A DNA stretch of 64,000 nt from Planktothrix agardhii NIES-204 (GCA_003609755.1 AP017991.1:2249501-2313500); one strand, 5' to 3'. Shown: positions 17,069 to 26,474, counted from the first letter of the stretch. Notes: generated by a model from the letters alone, not told the origin. Made by a program: numbers and translations.

Positions 17069-18355
17069 ATGAATCCTTTGTCCTCAGAATCATCACCTGC
17101 TGTTTCCAACTCCGTTGATGCTTTATTAAGCCTGCGAGGAATTGCCTGTTTAGTCGTTGTATTATTTCATTGTAGTATTTCACGGGAATTAATTATTTAT
17201 CCCCCCTATGATTTTTCTTGGTTACTATTAGGAGATGGAATTGTTGCCGTCTGGATATTTTTTGCCCTTTCAGGATATTTAATGGGCAAAGCCTTTTATA
17301 CCTATCGATATTTACCCACGGTATCGGGATATAAAGCGTTTTTTATGAATCGAGTTTTAAGGATTTGCCCTCTTTATTACTTTTCCGTATTAATTACGGC
17401 AATTTTTGTTTATCCTGAAATTTTAAAAGCGGAAAAATGGTTTGAATTATTCAGGATTCTAACTTTTACCTATACCTTTCCTTTGCCTTTATCGCCCAAT
17501 CATCCAGATTTTAATTTTAATCCAGTGATTTGGTCATTATCAACGGAAGTTCAATTTTATCTAATTGTCCCGTTTTTATATACCGCGTTTCGACCGATTT
17601 TGGTTAATCGGACTAAAATTTTAATCACCGCCCTAGTCATTATTGGGATTACATCAATCTGTCGAGGTTTTGCCCTACTATTCTTTCCCCATCATACCTC
17701 TCTTATCCTCAGTTTAGATGTATTTCTATCCGGTTTTTTACTGAATGCTTGGTTTCAGTGTAAACCCCAGAAAAATACGCAACCTTCAATTTTCCTTCCC
17801 CTGAAGAAACAGTTTAAAAACTTCATCTCTTTAAAAGCTATGGCAATTTTTGTCATGGTCGGTTTATACCTACTTTCAGCCTATCATGGCTACCATCAAG
17901 AATTATGGAATCTCGCAACTCGTCCGGCTACATTAATGCAGAGAAGTCTATTTATTACGCCCTTTAGTTATTATGTTATGCCCGTAATCACTGGAATTTG
18001 TACAACATTTTTTATCTATGCGTTTGAACGTAATGGTCAGTATAATAATAGGGTTAAAAATAAAAAGCTATCTTTTGAAACCTGTCTGGAAAATCCAGTT
18101 AGAGTGTTGGAAATCATGGGAATATTATCCTATGGAATTTATTTATGGCATTACCATATTATCCAAAAAATAGCTCCTATTGTTCAAGTTACTGACCCCT
18201 TAACCACATTTTTTCATAAACTCTCCGTCGTTGTGATTTTATCCGTTATTTTATCTGCCGTTACTTATTCTTTGGTGGAAGTTCCCTATGCAAAAAGAAA
18301 AAAATATGGTGTAATAGGGAACAGGGAACAGGAAACAGGGAACAGTAGGTTATAA
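17069..18355 (+). CDS. Acyltransferase 3 family membrane protein
   Basis: About 428 residues with some ten hydrophobic segments. The N-terminus has the family's LRGIACLVVVLFHCS with the conserved active histidine (LFHCS), followed by FFALSGYLMGK and FMNRVLRICPLYY. These proteins move acyl groups onto surface sugars or peptidoglycan at the plasma membrane; the acceptor is unknown. The ATG at 17069 is preferred over a TTG at 17042. The last dozen codons (IGNREQETGNSRL) are translated from heptamer repeat DNA, so the natural C-terminus was probably changed by repeat growth. Confidence 0.88.
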   Translation: MNPLSSESSPAVSNSVDALLSLRGIACLVVVLFHCSISRELIIYPPYDFSWLLLGDGIVAVWIFFALSGYLMGKAFYTYRYLPTVSGYKAFFMNRVLRICPLYYFSVLITAIFVYPEILKAEKWFELFRILTFTYTFPLPLSPNHPDFNFNPVIWSLSTEVQFYLIVPFLYTAFRPILVNRTKILITALVIIGITSICRGFALLFFPHHTSLILSLDVFLSGFLLNAWFQCKPQKNTQPSIFLPLKKQFKNFISLKAMAIFVMVGLYLLSAYHGYHQELWNLATRPATLMQRSLFITPFSYYVMPVITGICTTFFIYAFERNGQYNNRVKNKKLSFETCLENPVRVLEIMGILSYGIYLWHYHIIQKIAPIVQVTDPLTTFFHKLSVVVILSVILSAVTYSLVEVPYAKRKKYGVIGNREQETGNSRL

Positions 18356-18398
18356 CTAGGTTACAGCAGATAACTGATAACTGATAACTGATAACTGA
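18317..18398. repeat. Heptanucleotide tandem repeats (GGGAACA and TAACTGA)
   Basis: About four imperfect copies of GGGAACA (18317-18345) lie at the 3' end of the acyltransferase gene and four copies of TAACTGA (18371-18398) just after it. Seven-base tandem repeats of this kind are a known feature of filamentous cyanobacterial genomes (STRR sequences). Part of the first array is translated. Confidence 0.75.
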
Positions 18399-18418
18399 AA
18401 AAGCCCATTACCCATCTT

Positions 18419-19672
18419 TTAAGGTAAACCATACCAACTTTGTAATGCTAATCTATGCACTTCTAACCAAGTAACTTTATGCTGTTTAGCGAGTTTTGCA
18501 CAGTCTTCATATTCCGGTTGAACATTAGTGATTTTTTTACCTGAAAAACCAACTTTAACTCTAACTGCACCATATTGAGTTTCAACAGTTTGAATATCCC
18601 GTTTCAAAATACTGCGATTTTGTAGGGTATGACGAATGCCTAATGTTGTGGTTTCTCGAAATAATATGGCTTCACAAACTTGACGGTGTTCGGGATGACA
18701 AATAACCGTTAATAATACCCCCAAACGGGATTTTTTCATGGTAATTGGTTGGCTAAAAACATCAATAGCCCCCGCTTGAAATAATAATTCAAAAGTATAA
18801 GCAATCACTTGAGGACTTAAATCATCAATTTGAGTTTGTAGTACAGAAATAGTTTCTGTAATCGTTTGAATTTCTGTATTAACCGTTGAGAAAATATCGC
18901 TATCTAGGGATGGATGTTGTTCCCCAACCCATAGCCTTAAAATATTAGGAATAGGTAAATCCTGAGAACCTGCACCTAAGCCTATGGTTTGAATAGATAA
19001 AGCCGGAGGTTCTCCAAAACTTTGAGCTAAAGTCACCGCAATTGCCGCCCCCGTTGGTGTCACTAATTCCCGTTCAATATCATTACTATAAACCGGAACT
19101 TTCCCCATTTCAAATAACTTTAAAACCGCCGGAACTGGAACAGGTAATTGTCCATGTGCTGCCCAAACCGTTCCCCCGCCTGTGGGTAATGTCGAACAAT
19201 AAAATTGTTCAATATTTAACCAATCTAAACCCAAACAAGTCCCAACAATATCAACAATAGCATCCGTCGCCCCAACTTCATGAAAATGAACTTCTTCAAC
19301 GGGAATACCATGAACATCCGCTTCCGCTTCTGCTAACTTCCGAAAAATAGCTAAACTCCTAATTTCCACCTGTTGAGGCAATTTAGCTTGTAGAATAATG
19401 GCTTGAATTTGTGATAAATGCCGGGTGGTACTAGAATGGTGATGATCTTCATGATCATCAGAGTTGTGTTGAGTTAAATTAACAGAAACTTTTGTTGCTA
19501 ACTGTCCCTGACGACGAACAGGTTCAGATTTTAACTCATATTCTGCCCCAATTCCCAGCAACTCTAACTTTTCTTTTAAATAATCCAAAGGAACACCAGC
19601 GTGGACTAATGCTCCCAAACACATATCGCCGGAAATTCCTGTCGGACATTGAAAATAAGCAATCTTAGCCAT
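18419..19672 (-). CDS. larC: Nickel pincer cofactor biosynthesis protein LarC
   Basis: A 417-residue protein starting MAKIAYFQCPTGISGDMCLGALVHAG, the signature of the LarC/TIGR00299 family, with VEEVHFHEVGATDAIVDIVG and LPTGGGTVWAAHG further on. A histidine-rich run (HEDHHH, near residue 75) is seen, as in other members, and may bind nickel. LarC inserts nickel into the pincer cofactor of lactate racemase-like enzymes. Neither LarB, LarE nor LarA is nearby, so the enzyme served is not known. The length is normal. Confidence 0.92.
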   Translation of the reverse strand: MAKIAYFQCPTGISGDMCLGALVHAGVPLDYLKEKLELLGIGAEYELKSEPVRRQGQLATKVSVNLTQHNSDDHEDHHHSSTTRHLSQIQAIILQAKLPQQVEIRSLAIFRKLAEAEADVHGIPVEEVHFHEVGATDAIVDIVGTCLGLDWLNIEQFYCSTLPTGGGTVWAAHGQLPVPVPAVLKLFEMGKVPVYSNDIERELVTPTGAAIAVTLAQSFGEPPALSIQTIGLGAGSQDLPIPNILRLWVGEQHPSLDSDIFSTVNTEIQTITETISVLQTQIDDLSPQVIAYTFELLFQAGAIDVFSQPITMKKSRLGVLLTVICHPEHRQVCEAILFRETTTLGIRHTLQNRSILKRDIQTVETQYGAVRVKVGFSGKKITNVQPEYEDCAKLAKQHKVTWLEVHRLALQSWYGLP

Positions 19673-19734
19673 AATTTGTCGTTAGTCTGCTAGTCTTGAA
19701 ATAAAATTTGTTTTCTAAAATACAACCTATTACC

Positions 19735-20394
19735 ATGGCAATACTATACGAAATTCATCCCCAAAACCCCCAAGAACGCATCTTGGAAAAAATTAAAGAC
19801 GACCTCAAAGATGGGGCGGTAATGCTGTATCCGACCGATACGGTCTATGCCATTGGTTGTGATTTAACCGTTAAGTCAGCCATTGAACGAGTCCGACGCA
19901 TCAAACAACTATCCAATGATAAACCCCTGACTTTCCTGTGTTCTTCCCTGTCTAATATTACCGATTATGCAATTGTAAGTGACTCCGCTTATCGTTTAAT
20001 TAAAAGATTAGTTCCAGGGACATACACTTTCTTATTACCCGCGACTAAATTAGTTCCTAAATTAGTCATGTCTCCTAAACGTAAAACCACAGGTATTCGT
20101 GTCCCGAATCATCAAGGTTGTTTGTCCATTCTTAAAACTTTAGGCAATCCCATTATTTCCACTTCTGCCCATATTACCACAGAAGAAGAAGGTCAAGCCC
20201 CAAGTGCTTTACCCATAGAACATCAAGTTGATAAAGCCAGATTGTACGATAGTTTAGGTAAGTTAGTTGATATTATTGTAGATGATACCTCAGACCCAGG
20301 ATATCATGTTTCAACTATTATTGATTTAACCACTGATGAACCAGTAATTGTGAGAAAAGGTCAAGGCTGGGAAGAAGTAGAAGAATGGTTTTAA
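19735..20394 (+). CDS. L-threonylcarbamoyladenylate synthase (Sua5/YciO/YrdC family)
   Basis: A 219-residue YrdC-domain protein. The KDGAVMLYPTDTVYAIGCD motif and RIKQLSNDKPLTFLCSSL place the threonine/ATP/bicarbonate pocket. It is short, without the C-terminal Sua5 domain, and is closer to YciO than to TsaC. The expected role is to make threonylcarbamoyl-AMP for t6A37 of tRNA; YciO-type members are less certain in this role. The ATG at 19735 (MAILYEIHPQ) is preferred over an upstream TTG. It is divergent from larC. Confidence 0.87.
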   Translation: MAILYEIHPQNPQERILEKIKDDLKDGAVMLYPTDTVYAIGCDLTVKSAIERVRRIKQLSNDKPLTFLCSSLSNITDYAIVSDSAYRLIKRLVPGTYTFLLPATKLVPKLVMSPKRKTTGIRVPNHQGCLSILKTLGNPIISTSAHITTEEEGQAPSALPIEHQVDKARLYDSLGKLVDIIVDDTSDPGYHVSTIIDLTTDEPVIVRKGQGWEEVEEWF

Positions 20395-20473
20395 GAATAA
20401 TTGTAGCAGTTGTAGGGGCGGGTTAATCGAGATTTAGGTGATTAAAAAATATCTAACAAAAACCGCTCTTACA

Positions 20474-20502
20474 CAACCTCTTTGTGCCTTTGTGTCTTTG
20501 TG
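20474..20502. repeat. TTTGTG-rich short dispersed repeat
   Basis: CAACCTCTTTGTGCCTTTGT and the bases after it nearly match a second copy at 38921-38949. Both are in spacers. The rest of the 20395-20565 spacer has no gene. Confidence 0.45.
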
Positions 20503-20565
20503 TTTTAATTAAAATTATTAGATAAAAATTCTCTTTTTAAGGAGGATTTAGATGATTTTATCTAT

Positions 20566-20868
20566 TTATAAATTATAACGTTTTTCTAACCAAATTCTAA
20601 CTTCCTGTTCCGTATCAAACCGGGCTTGATGACCCGTCACCGGATCATAAATCTGCCAAATCATATTTCCATCAGCGTCTTTTTTTTGCCAGATTTTAGG
20701 TTCAGTTGGTGAAGTTAAGGCATCTACAAATATTGCTGTAATACTTTTGAGGCTATGAAGAATATTTTTGCCAACATTCAACCCTTTAGCCTGATAACTG
20801 GGCAATACAGGAAAAGATATTTGCAGCGTCGCCAATGATGAACTTCTGGTCATTTTCATCTCAATCAC
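20566..20868 (-). CDS. Hypothetical protein
   Basis: A 100-residue protein not assigned to a family. The N-terminal part is serine-rich and mildly hydrophobic. The C-terminal 45 residues (PKIWQKKDADGNMIWQIYDPVTGHQARFDTEQEVRIWLEKRYNL region) look like a small folded domain with a beta hairpin and a final helix, of a kind seen in many cyanobacterial hypothetical proteins. The start may be the third codon group further in (MKMTRSSS). It is flanked by spacer DNA on both sides. Confidence 0.6.
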   Translation of the reverse strand: MIEMKMTRSSSLATLQISFPVLPSYQAKGLNVGKNILHSLKSITAIFVDALTSPTEPKIWQKKDADGNMIWQIYDPVTGHQARFDTEQEVRIWLEKRYNL

Positions 20869-20947
20869 CTCACTAAAAATGGATGGTGAGTTATCCCAAA
20901 ATTAAACAAATATTCAATCTTTCGGTAAGAAGCAGTTGAATAATTAT

Positions 20948-21016
20948 ATGCCGCGCTGGAACATCGGGAATGAAGACTTAGCTGATTTAATAACTTATCT
21001 CAAGACACTATCTTAA
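20948..21016 (+). pseudogene. Cytochrome c C-terminal remnant
   Basis: The 22-codon peptide MPRWNIGNEDLADLITYLKTLS ends in TAA. It closely resembles the last helix of class I cytochromes c, including the axial-methionine MPRW/MPxxNLSDEDLADLIAYL pattern. No haem CxxCH site is upstream in frame. It looks like a gene fragment left by deletion. Just after it, 21022-21102 reads LNLKYPTLSKEQHKELLKAK in another frame and ends in a stop, perhaps the tail of another lost gene. Confidence 0.4.
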
Positions 21017-21170
21017 CAACTGAATCTCAAGTATCCTACGCTCAGTAAAGAGCAACATAAGGAGCTTTTAAAGGCGAAAGAGATTCTGGAGAGCCAGAAA
21101 TAAGCATGAGAATTGGTTGATTTAGCGATCGCCATATTCCTGTTTTTTCTCTCCTCAAGTTGATTATAGG

Positions 21171-21301
21171 TATAGCAACCGCCAAGGCAGTTAGGACACC
21201 AGACGGATATTGGAACCCAGACGGTGAAGTATTTTCCCCCCAGATCCGGCGTTCCCTGTTCTCGTTCGACAAGCTCACGACGCAGCCTGTTCCCTGCTAT
21301 A
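21171..21301. repeat. MITE-like repeat, family B copy 2
   Basis: It starts TATAGCAACCGCCAAGGCAG and ends TCCCTGCTATA, so its ends are inverted repeats. It is the inverse of the copy at 28962-29084 in its outer half (GTTAGGACAC, AGACGGTGAAGTATTTTCCC). Its inner right part is a 46-bp segment (21251-21296) found identically at 53248-53293. Confidence 0.75.
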
Positions 21302-21362
21302 ATTTTAGAAAATGAGTGCTAGTATAAATATTAACTAAAATTATGTCTTAAGATTTGCCGAT

Positions 21363-24116
21363 ATGCCTCTAAGTTGGAATGAAATTAAGCAAAGGGCGAT
21401 CGCCTTTTCTAAGGAATGGGAAACTGAAACTTCAGAAAAATCAGAGTCACAATCATTCTGGAATGATTTTTTTAATGTGTTTGGCATTTCACGGCGGCGG
21501 GTAGGAAGTTTTGAGCTACCGATTAAAAAGGCGGATAATAAACAAGGCTTTATCGATCTTTTGTGGAAAGGGATAATTTTGGTGGAGCATAAGTCTAGGG
21601 GCAAGGACTTAGATAAAGCTACACAACAGGCAAAAGATTATTTTCCCAATTTAAAGGAACATGAATTACCAAAATATATTTTAGTTTCGGATTTCCAAAA
21701 ATTCCGGCTTTATGATTTAGATACGAACGAAACGACAGAGTTTGAGCTAAAGGATTTTGTAAATCACGTCCATCTATTCGGCTTTATGGCGGGATATGAA
21801 AAACGGGTTTATAAAGATGAAGATCCTGTCAATATTAAAGCGGCGGAATTGATGGGAGAACTGCACGATCGCCTGAAAGAAATTGGCTATACAGGGCATG
21901 ATTTAGAAGTGTATCTGGTGCGGCTATTATTCTGTATGTTTGCCGATGATACGGGGATTTTTAATAAGGGAATTTTTTGGGGATATATCGATCTCCATAC
22001 TAAGGAAGATGGCAGTGATTTGGCGATGCACATTGCCTCGATTTTTCAGATTTTGAATACATCTAAGGAGAAGCGGTTAAAAAATTTAGATGAAAATTTA
22101 GCGCAGTTTCCCTATGTAAATGGGAAGTTATTTGAGGAACCTTTGCAACCTGCGGCTTTTGATAAGCAGATGCGTGAAATATTGTTAAAGGCTTGTGCGT
22201 TTGATTGGGGTAAAATTTCCCCTGCAATTTTTGGGTCGATGTTTCAGGCAGTAATGAATCAGACGGAACGGCGCAATTTAGGGGCTCATTATACTTCTGA
22301 AAAAAATATCCAAAAGTTAATTAAGCCGCTTTTTTTGGATGATCTTTATATTGAATTTGAGAAGGCAAAGTGTAGTAAGGGCAAACTAGAAACATTACAT
22401 AAAAAGATTGCAAATTTATATTTCCTTGATCCTGCTTGTGGTTGTGGTAATTTCTTGATTATTACCTATCGGGAATTGCGAGATTTAGAGATTTTGATTT
22501 TGTTGGAATTGAATAAGACTGGGCAGTTAGTGACGGATATTAGCTCAATTATTCAAGTGGATGTGGATCAGTTTGCGGGGATTGAATATGATGAATTTGC
22601 CGTGCGAGTTGCTGAGGTGGCGATGTGGTTAATTGATCATCAGATGAATGTGAAGGTGAGTAATGAGTTTGGGCAGTATTTTGTGCGGTTGCCTTTGAAG
22701 AAATCCGCGAAGATTGTACATGGTAATTCGTTAAAAATTGATTGGGAGTCTGTTGTTGCAAAAAAGAAGTTAAATTTTATTTTAGGTAATCCTCCATTTG
22801 TTGGTCATCATTATCAAAATGCTGAACAAAAGAAAGATATGGGGCTAATCTTTCATGCAATTAAGGGACATGGTGTTTTAGATTATGTTGCTTGTTGGTA
22901 TTACAAAGCTGCCTCATTTATTAAAGATAGTTTAATTAAAGTTGGATATGTGTCTACAAATTCAATTACTCAAGGCGAACAAGTGGGGCTATTGTGGACA
23001 GAACTATTAAACAATTTTGGAATTAAGATTCACTTTGCACATAGAACTTTTCAATGGAATAACGAAGCGAAAGGTAATGCGGCTGTACATTGTGTGATAG
23101 TTGGCTTTGCTAATTTTGACTCTTCATCAAAAATCCTTTATGAATACCCCAGTGTTAGGTCAGAACCTCTCAAGCTATCAGCAAAACAAATAAATCCTTA
23201 TCTAGTAGATGGTGCTGACGTAGTTATTAAGAATCGAAGTACACCTATTTGTAATGTCCCTAAAATGATTTGGGGAAATAAGCCCTCGGATGGTGGTAAC
23301 TTCCTTTTTGATAATGAAGAAGAGAAAAATGAATTTTTAGCTAAAGAACCTAAATCCATAAAATTTGTAAGACCATTTTTAAGCGGTGGAGATTTTATTA
23401 ACGATCGAAAGCGTTGGTGTCTCTGGCTAAAAGATATAACTCCTAATGAGTTAAGAGAGATGAAGGAAGTTGTTAAAAGGGTAGAAAAAGTAAAGCAAAT
23501 GAGATTAGCTAGTGTTGCTTCAGTAACTCAAAAAAAAGCAAATACTCCAACTCTTTTTGCTCAAATTTCACAACCAGATACAAATTATTTAGCGATTCCA
23601 GAGGTTTCATCTGAGAAAAGGAAATATATTCCTATTGGTTTCCTAGAGTCTAACATTATTGCAAGTAATAAGATTCAACTTGTCCCAAGTGCCACTTTGT
23701 ATCTTTTTGGTATTCTCACATCTGAAATGCACATGACATGGATGAAGTATGTTTGTGGAAGATTAGAAAGTCGTTATAGTTACTCAAGTACAATCGTTTA
23801 CAACAATTATCCATTCCCTGAAAATGTAAGTGACAAACAAAAGCAAAAAGTCGAAACCGCCGCACAAAAAGTATTAGACACAAGGGCAAAATATCCCGAT
23901 AGTAGCCTCGCCGATCTTTACGATCCTCTCACCATGCCGCCCGATTTGGTAAAAGCCCATCAAGCCCTAGATAAAGCCGTTGATCTTTGCTATCGTCCCC
24001 AACCCTTTGTTAGCGAACTAAATCGCATTGAGTATTTATTCAGCCTCTATGAAGCCCTAAGTGCGCCATTGCTGAAAGTTGAGAAGAAAAAGCGAAGCAA
24101 GAAAAAAGATAGTTAA
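21363..24116 (+). CDS. MmeI-like type IIL restriction-modification enzyme
   Basis: A 917-residue single-chain enzyme, the same size as MmeI (about 919). The N-terminal nuclease has a D-x9-ExK motif, Asp65...Glu75-Lys77 in FIDLLWKGIILVEHK, as in MmeI. A helical linker follows, then a gamma-class N6-adenine methyltransferase with motif I DPACGCGNF (Asp356) and motif IV NPPF (476-479). The C-terminal third (about 620-860) is the expected target-recognition domain. The enzyme should methylate one strand of an asymmetric site and cut at a fixed distance. All catalytic residues are present. It lies between repeats and gene remnants, consistent with horizontal gain. The ATG start follows a HIP1-containing stretch. 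Confidence 0.9.
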   Translation: MPLSWNEIKQRAIAFSKEWETETSEKSESQSFWNDFFNVFGISRRRVGSFELPIKKADNKQGFIDLLWKGIILVEHKSRGKDLDKATQQAKDYFPNLKEHELPKYILVSDFQKFRLYDLDTNETTEFELKDFVNHVHLFGFMAGYEKRVYKDEDPVNIKAAELMGELHDRLKEIGYTGHDLEVYLVRLLFCMFADDTGIFNKGIFWGYIDLHTKEDGSDLAMHIASIFQILNTSKEKRLKNLDENLAQFPYVNGKLFEEPLQPAAFDKQMREILLKACAFDWGKISPAIFGSMFQAVMNQTERRNLGAHYTSEKNIQKLIKPLFLDDLYIEFEKAKCSKGKLETLHKKIANLYFLDPACGCGNFLIITYRELRDLEILILLELNKTGQLVTDISSIIQVDVDQFAGIEYDEFAVRVAEVAMWLIDHQMNVKVSNEFGQYFVRLPLKKSAKIVHGNSLKIDWESVVAKKKLNFILGNPPFVGHHYQNAEQKKDMGLIFHAIKGHGVLDYVACWYYKAASFIKDSLIKVGYVSTNSITQGEQVGLLWTELLNNFGIKIHFAHRTFQWNNEAKGNAAVHCVIVGFANFDSSSKILYEYPSVRSEPLKLSAKQINPYLVDGADVVIKNRSTPICNVPKMIWGNKPSDGGNFLFDNEEEKNEFLAKEPKSIKFVRPFLSGGDFINDRKRWCLWLKDITPNELREMKEVVKRVEKVKQMRLASVASVTQKKANTPTLFAQISQPDTNYLAIPEVSSEKRKYIPIGFLESNIIASNKIQLVPSATLYLFGILTSEMHMTWMKYVCGRLESRYSYSSTIVYNNYPFPENVSDKQKQKVETAAQKVLDTRAKYPDSSLADLYDPLTMPPDLVKAHQALDKAVDLCYRPQPFVSELNRIEYLFSLYEALSAPLLKVEKKKRSKKKDS

Positions 24117-24132
24117 TAAATTAGATGATGTG

Positions 24133-24179
24133 GCGATCGCTATTCGGTGTGAGTAGTGATTTTTGGGCGATCGCTTTTT
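24133..24179 (+). terminator. Terminator-like hairpin made from two HIP1 sites
   Basis: Two GCGATCGC octamers (24133-24140 and 24167-24174) can pair over a 26-base loop and are followed by five T residues. It is 16 bp past the restriction enzyme stop codon and could end its transcript. Confidence 0.45.
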
Positions 24180-24206
24180 AGTATAAGGTATTAAGGCATT
24201 AGCTAA

Positions 24207-24372
24207 ATATAGCAATCCTATTTGAGTTGTGTTTAAAATCCCTGATCAAAAGGGAACAGCCCCCCCAAACCCCCCGTGCACGGGGGGCTAGGGGGGGGAG
24301 GGATCTGGGGTAATACTTCTGGCTGTTTCATGTCAGTATTAAAATGTTACAACCTATTTAGGATTACTATAT
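24207..24372. repeat. MITE-like repeat, family A copy 2
   Basis: A 166-bp element. The left end is ATATAGCAATCCTATTTGAG and the right end is AACCTATTTAGGATTACTATAT when read on the plus strand, giving an imperfect terminal inverted repeat of about 20 bp. The core CCCCCCGTGCACGGGGGG is inside. Most of the right half is the same as in 2161-2342. Confidence 0.78.
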
Positions 24373-24863
24373 ATGGATTTTGTGGCAGTTTTAGGGGAAC
24401 GGGAACACGCTCTGGTGCGACAAGTAATCATTGAAAAAACTTACACCCTATCAGGAATTGATGCGAATAGCACTAATATTTCTGATGCTGATGGTACAGG
24501 TAAGCGACTGCGGGTTAGTTTTGCAATTCTCGGCTCTCAAGATAATGCGATCGCAGAATTGATATTTTGGTAATCCAAGATAGTTTTTGGATTTTGGTAA
24601 TCGAATCAAAACCTGCAAGACTAGACGTTACCACAGGAATTCCCCAAGCACTTACTTATTTGTTGAACGCTCCGAACTTACAGTCAAGTTGCTATGGAAT
24701 GGTTACAAACCGAAGAGAAGTATTATTTCTGAAATGCGATCGCCACCAAAGTATCCCTCAATACTTCTCAATAGCTGAAAAGTTATTCCGGCTTTTCTTT
24801 AAGTTTAGTTTGTTCAATCCTCCGAACTTAGAAAAATATGATGCTTTTGTACAACTGATTTAG
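24373..24863 (+). pseudogene. Remnant of a restriction endonuclease R-like (HsdR N-domain type) gene
   Basis: Two short frames, 24373-24573 and 24567-24863, lie between MITE ends. The second contains IQDSFWILVIESKPARLDVT and later GIPQALTYLLN and GMVTNRREVLFLKC. This is close to the conserved PD-(D/E)XK block of small cyanobacterial proteins annotated as restriction endonuclease subunit R (ES K of the E-x-K motif). The usual aspartate-containing strand before it is missing or in the other frame, and the size is well below normal. The first frame (MDFVAVLGEREHALVRQVII) was not recognised. Confidence 0.5.
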
Positions 24864-24874
24864 ACTCGCTATAT
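24848..24874. repeat. Solo right end of a family A repeat
   Basis: GTACAACTGATTTAGACTCGCTATAT closely matches the right end of the element at 2161-2342. With the left end at 24207 it brackets the endonuclease remnant. The spacer 24875-24970 holds nothing recognisable. Confidence 0.5.
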
Positions 24875-24971
24875 CATGCTCTTGATTCTGAGCCTTTATT
24901 TTCAGGAGATTGGCATTCTTTGGTAGAAAAAATGATTTTCAGTAGGGTATATAATCAGAACATTGGAGAAT

Positions 24972-25010
24972 AAAAAAGGGTTAGGTGTTTCGGATTTGAA
25001 ACACCTAACC
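24972..25010 (-). terminator. Intrinsic terminator of the cpc operon
   Basis: A perfect 13-bp stem (24979-24991 with 24998-25010) and a 6-base loop. On the minus strand it is followed by CTTTTTTATT. It lies 88 bp past the cpcD stop codon and is the strongest terminator in the window. Confidence 0.9.
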
Positions 25011-25097
25011 ACAAATATCAATGTTTAAATTTAACTAGCGTCCGTTTACTTGTTAAATTCAGTTTTGAACTTCGATCTAATTAGACAATAATGGTAA

Positions 25098-25340
25098 TTA
25101 TTCTGCCTCGGAAGTTAAAGGTTGAATACTAACAATTTTTGCACCCATCCGTGTTAAACGCTGCATTTCCTGGTTCATGCGGTTGTAAGGAACAATGATG
25201 AACTGGCTGGCACTAGAACGAATAGAATAATCAGTTTTGTCGGTTTCACCCGATTGATGTAAACCCACAACTTCATAACGAAAAAAGCGACTTCCCGATG
25301 GAGAAGCGGCTGAATTACCTACTGCAACTTGACCTAACAT
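25098..25340 (-). CDS. cpcD: Phycobilisome rod-capping linker CpcD
   Basis: An 80-residue CpcD-domain protein (RFFRYEVVGLHQSGE, then SQFIIVPYNRMNQEMQRLTRMGAKIVSIQPL). It caps the core-distal end of the phycocyanin rod. It is the last gene of the operon, with a strong terminator behind it. The length is normal for the family. Confidence 0.95.
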   Translation of the reverse strand: MLGQVAVGNSAASPSGSRFFRYEVVGLHQSGETDKTDYSIRSSASQFIIVPYNRMNQEMQRLTRMGAKIVSIQPLTSEAE

Positions 25341-25421
25341 TGTTTTGAATTAATCTAATAAAGTTGTACAAAAACAATAAACAGGGATTGCTGATCAGCG
25401 CCCCCTGATTAAAAAAACGTC

Positions 25422-26291
25422 CTAAACAGGTGTAACACTGGCGACTTTACCACCTTGGCGTTGAATTTCCTGAAGTAGAGAAGATAAGCCTTCGTAAGGA
25501 ACAATAAAGGACTTGCTGCTTCGACGAACTTTAGGATATCGACGCTCAATAATTCCAGCCACTTCAACCCGATAGCTACGGTCAGATTGTCCTAACACTC
25601 CGCCTGTGCTGAATCCCGTGGTCGGGACTACACCTTGACCGGAGGAACGATAAGACCAACCTCCGCTACCACCGGAGGGGCCAACAATCGGAGAAGTGCT
25701 GTTTTGACCCAGTTCTTTAGCCAAGCGAGACGAATTCCCGTCTAATTGAGAGCGATCGCTATTAGCATAACCGCGATACAACCGGAAGATCCGAGTAAAA
25801 CCGACGCTTCTTTGTCCCCGTTGAAATTCAAAGGCGCGATAGTAGGGAACCACATTTTCCCCAAAGTTTTCCAGGTATTCGACTGAATCAATATAGGAAT
25901 CAATATCAGCGTCATAGCCTTCATTTTGGTATAAATCCAAGTGAAAAACCACGTCAGATTCACTATATGGAGCGCGACCCAATAAATGTTTGTGATTGAG
26001 TTCAATTACACGGGTTTGGAAATTCGGGTAGAAAAACTTGGTTTTGTACAGTTCTGATTTAGCCACAGAACGGACAAACTCTCGGACAGTGATGCTACCA
26101 TCATTCAAAAGAGATTCAGCACTTTTCAGGCGCTCGGAACTCATTAAATAATCATTACCCAGCAGTTGACGATAAGTGGCGCGAATCACCTGTTGAGCAT
26201 CGTCCCGAGTCCAATCCGGTCGCAGTTCAACACGGGGCGTTTCTTGGAATGCAGTAGTTCCTAGTCTGGATGCTGCTGTTGTAATAGCCAC
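25422..26291 (-). CDS. cpcC: Phycobilisome rod linker CpcC (distal copy)
   Basis: A 289-residue linker with an N-terminal PBS-linker domain (about 18-180: [46 protein letters not shown]-type block, [16 protein letters not shown]) and a C-terminal CpcD-like domain (about 230-289). A glycine/serine-rich hinge ([15 protein letters not shown]) joins them. Such proteins connect phycocyanin hexamers in the rod and tune energy transfer. It is followed after 81 bp by cpcD. Confidence 0.95.
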   Translation of the reverse strand: MAITTAASRLGTTAFQETPRVELRPDWTRDDAQQVIRATYRQLLGNDYLMSSERLKSAESLLNDGSITVREFVRSVAKSELYKTKFFYPNFQTRVIELNHKHLLGRAPYSESDVVFHLDLYQNEGYDADIDSYIDSVEYLENFGENVVPYYRAFEFQRGQRSVGFTRIFRLYRGYANSDRSQLDGNSSRLAKELGQNSTSPIVGPSGGSGGWSYRSSGQGVVPTTGFSTGGVLGQSDRSYRVEVAGIIERRYPKVRRSSKSFIVPYEGLSSLLQEIQRQGGKVASVTPV

Positions 26292-26474
26292 CTAAAATCC
26301 TCCTCTTATATTTAAGAACATGATCCAGAATCAAGTTGCGATTGTAGCGTGCATTGATTCGCTGTTAAAGGTTTGTTAGTCAGAGGAATTAGAGTCTAAG
26401 CCTCCCGTTTGAAAAGTCAGCCCAAACCCCAAATCTTCTGACACAAACTAGCATTAAAGCTAAAATTAATGAGA

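Noticed and set aside
21042-21278. Open frame of 78 codons on the minus strand
   Set aside because: Most of it is family B repeat sequence and the peptide has no coding character.
24373-24573. Intact small gene next to the endonuclease remnant
   Set aside because: No ribosome site or known family is seen, and it begins right at a MITE end; it is treated as part of the remnant.
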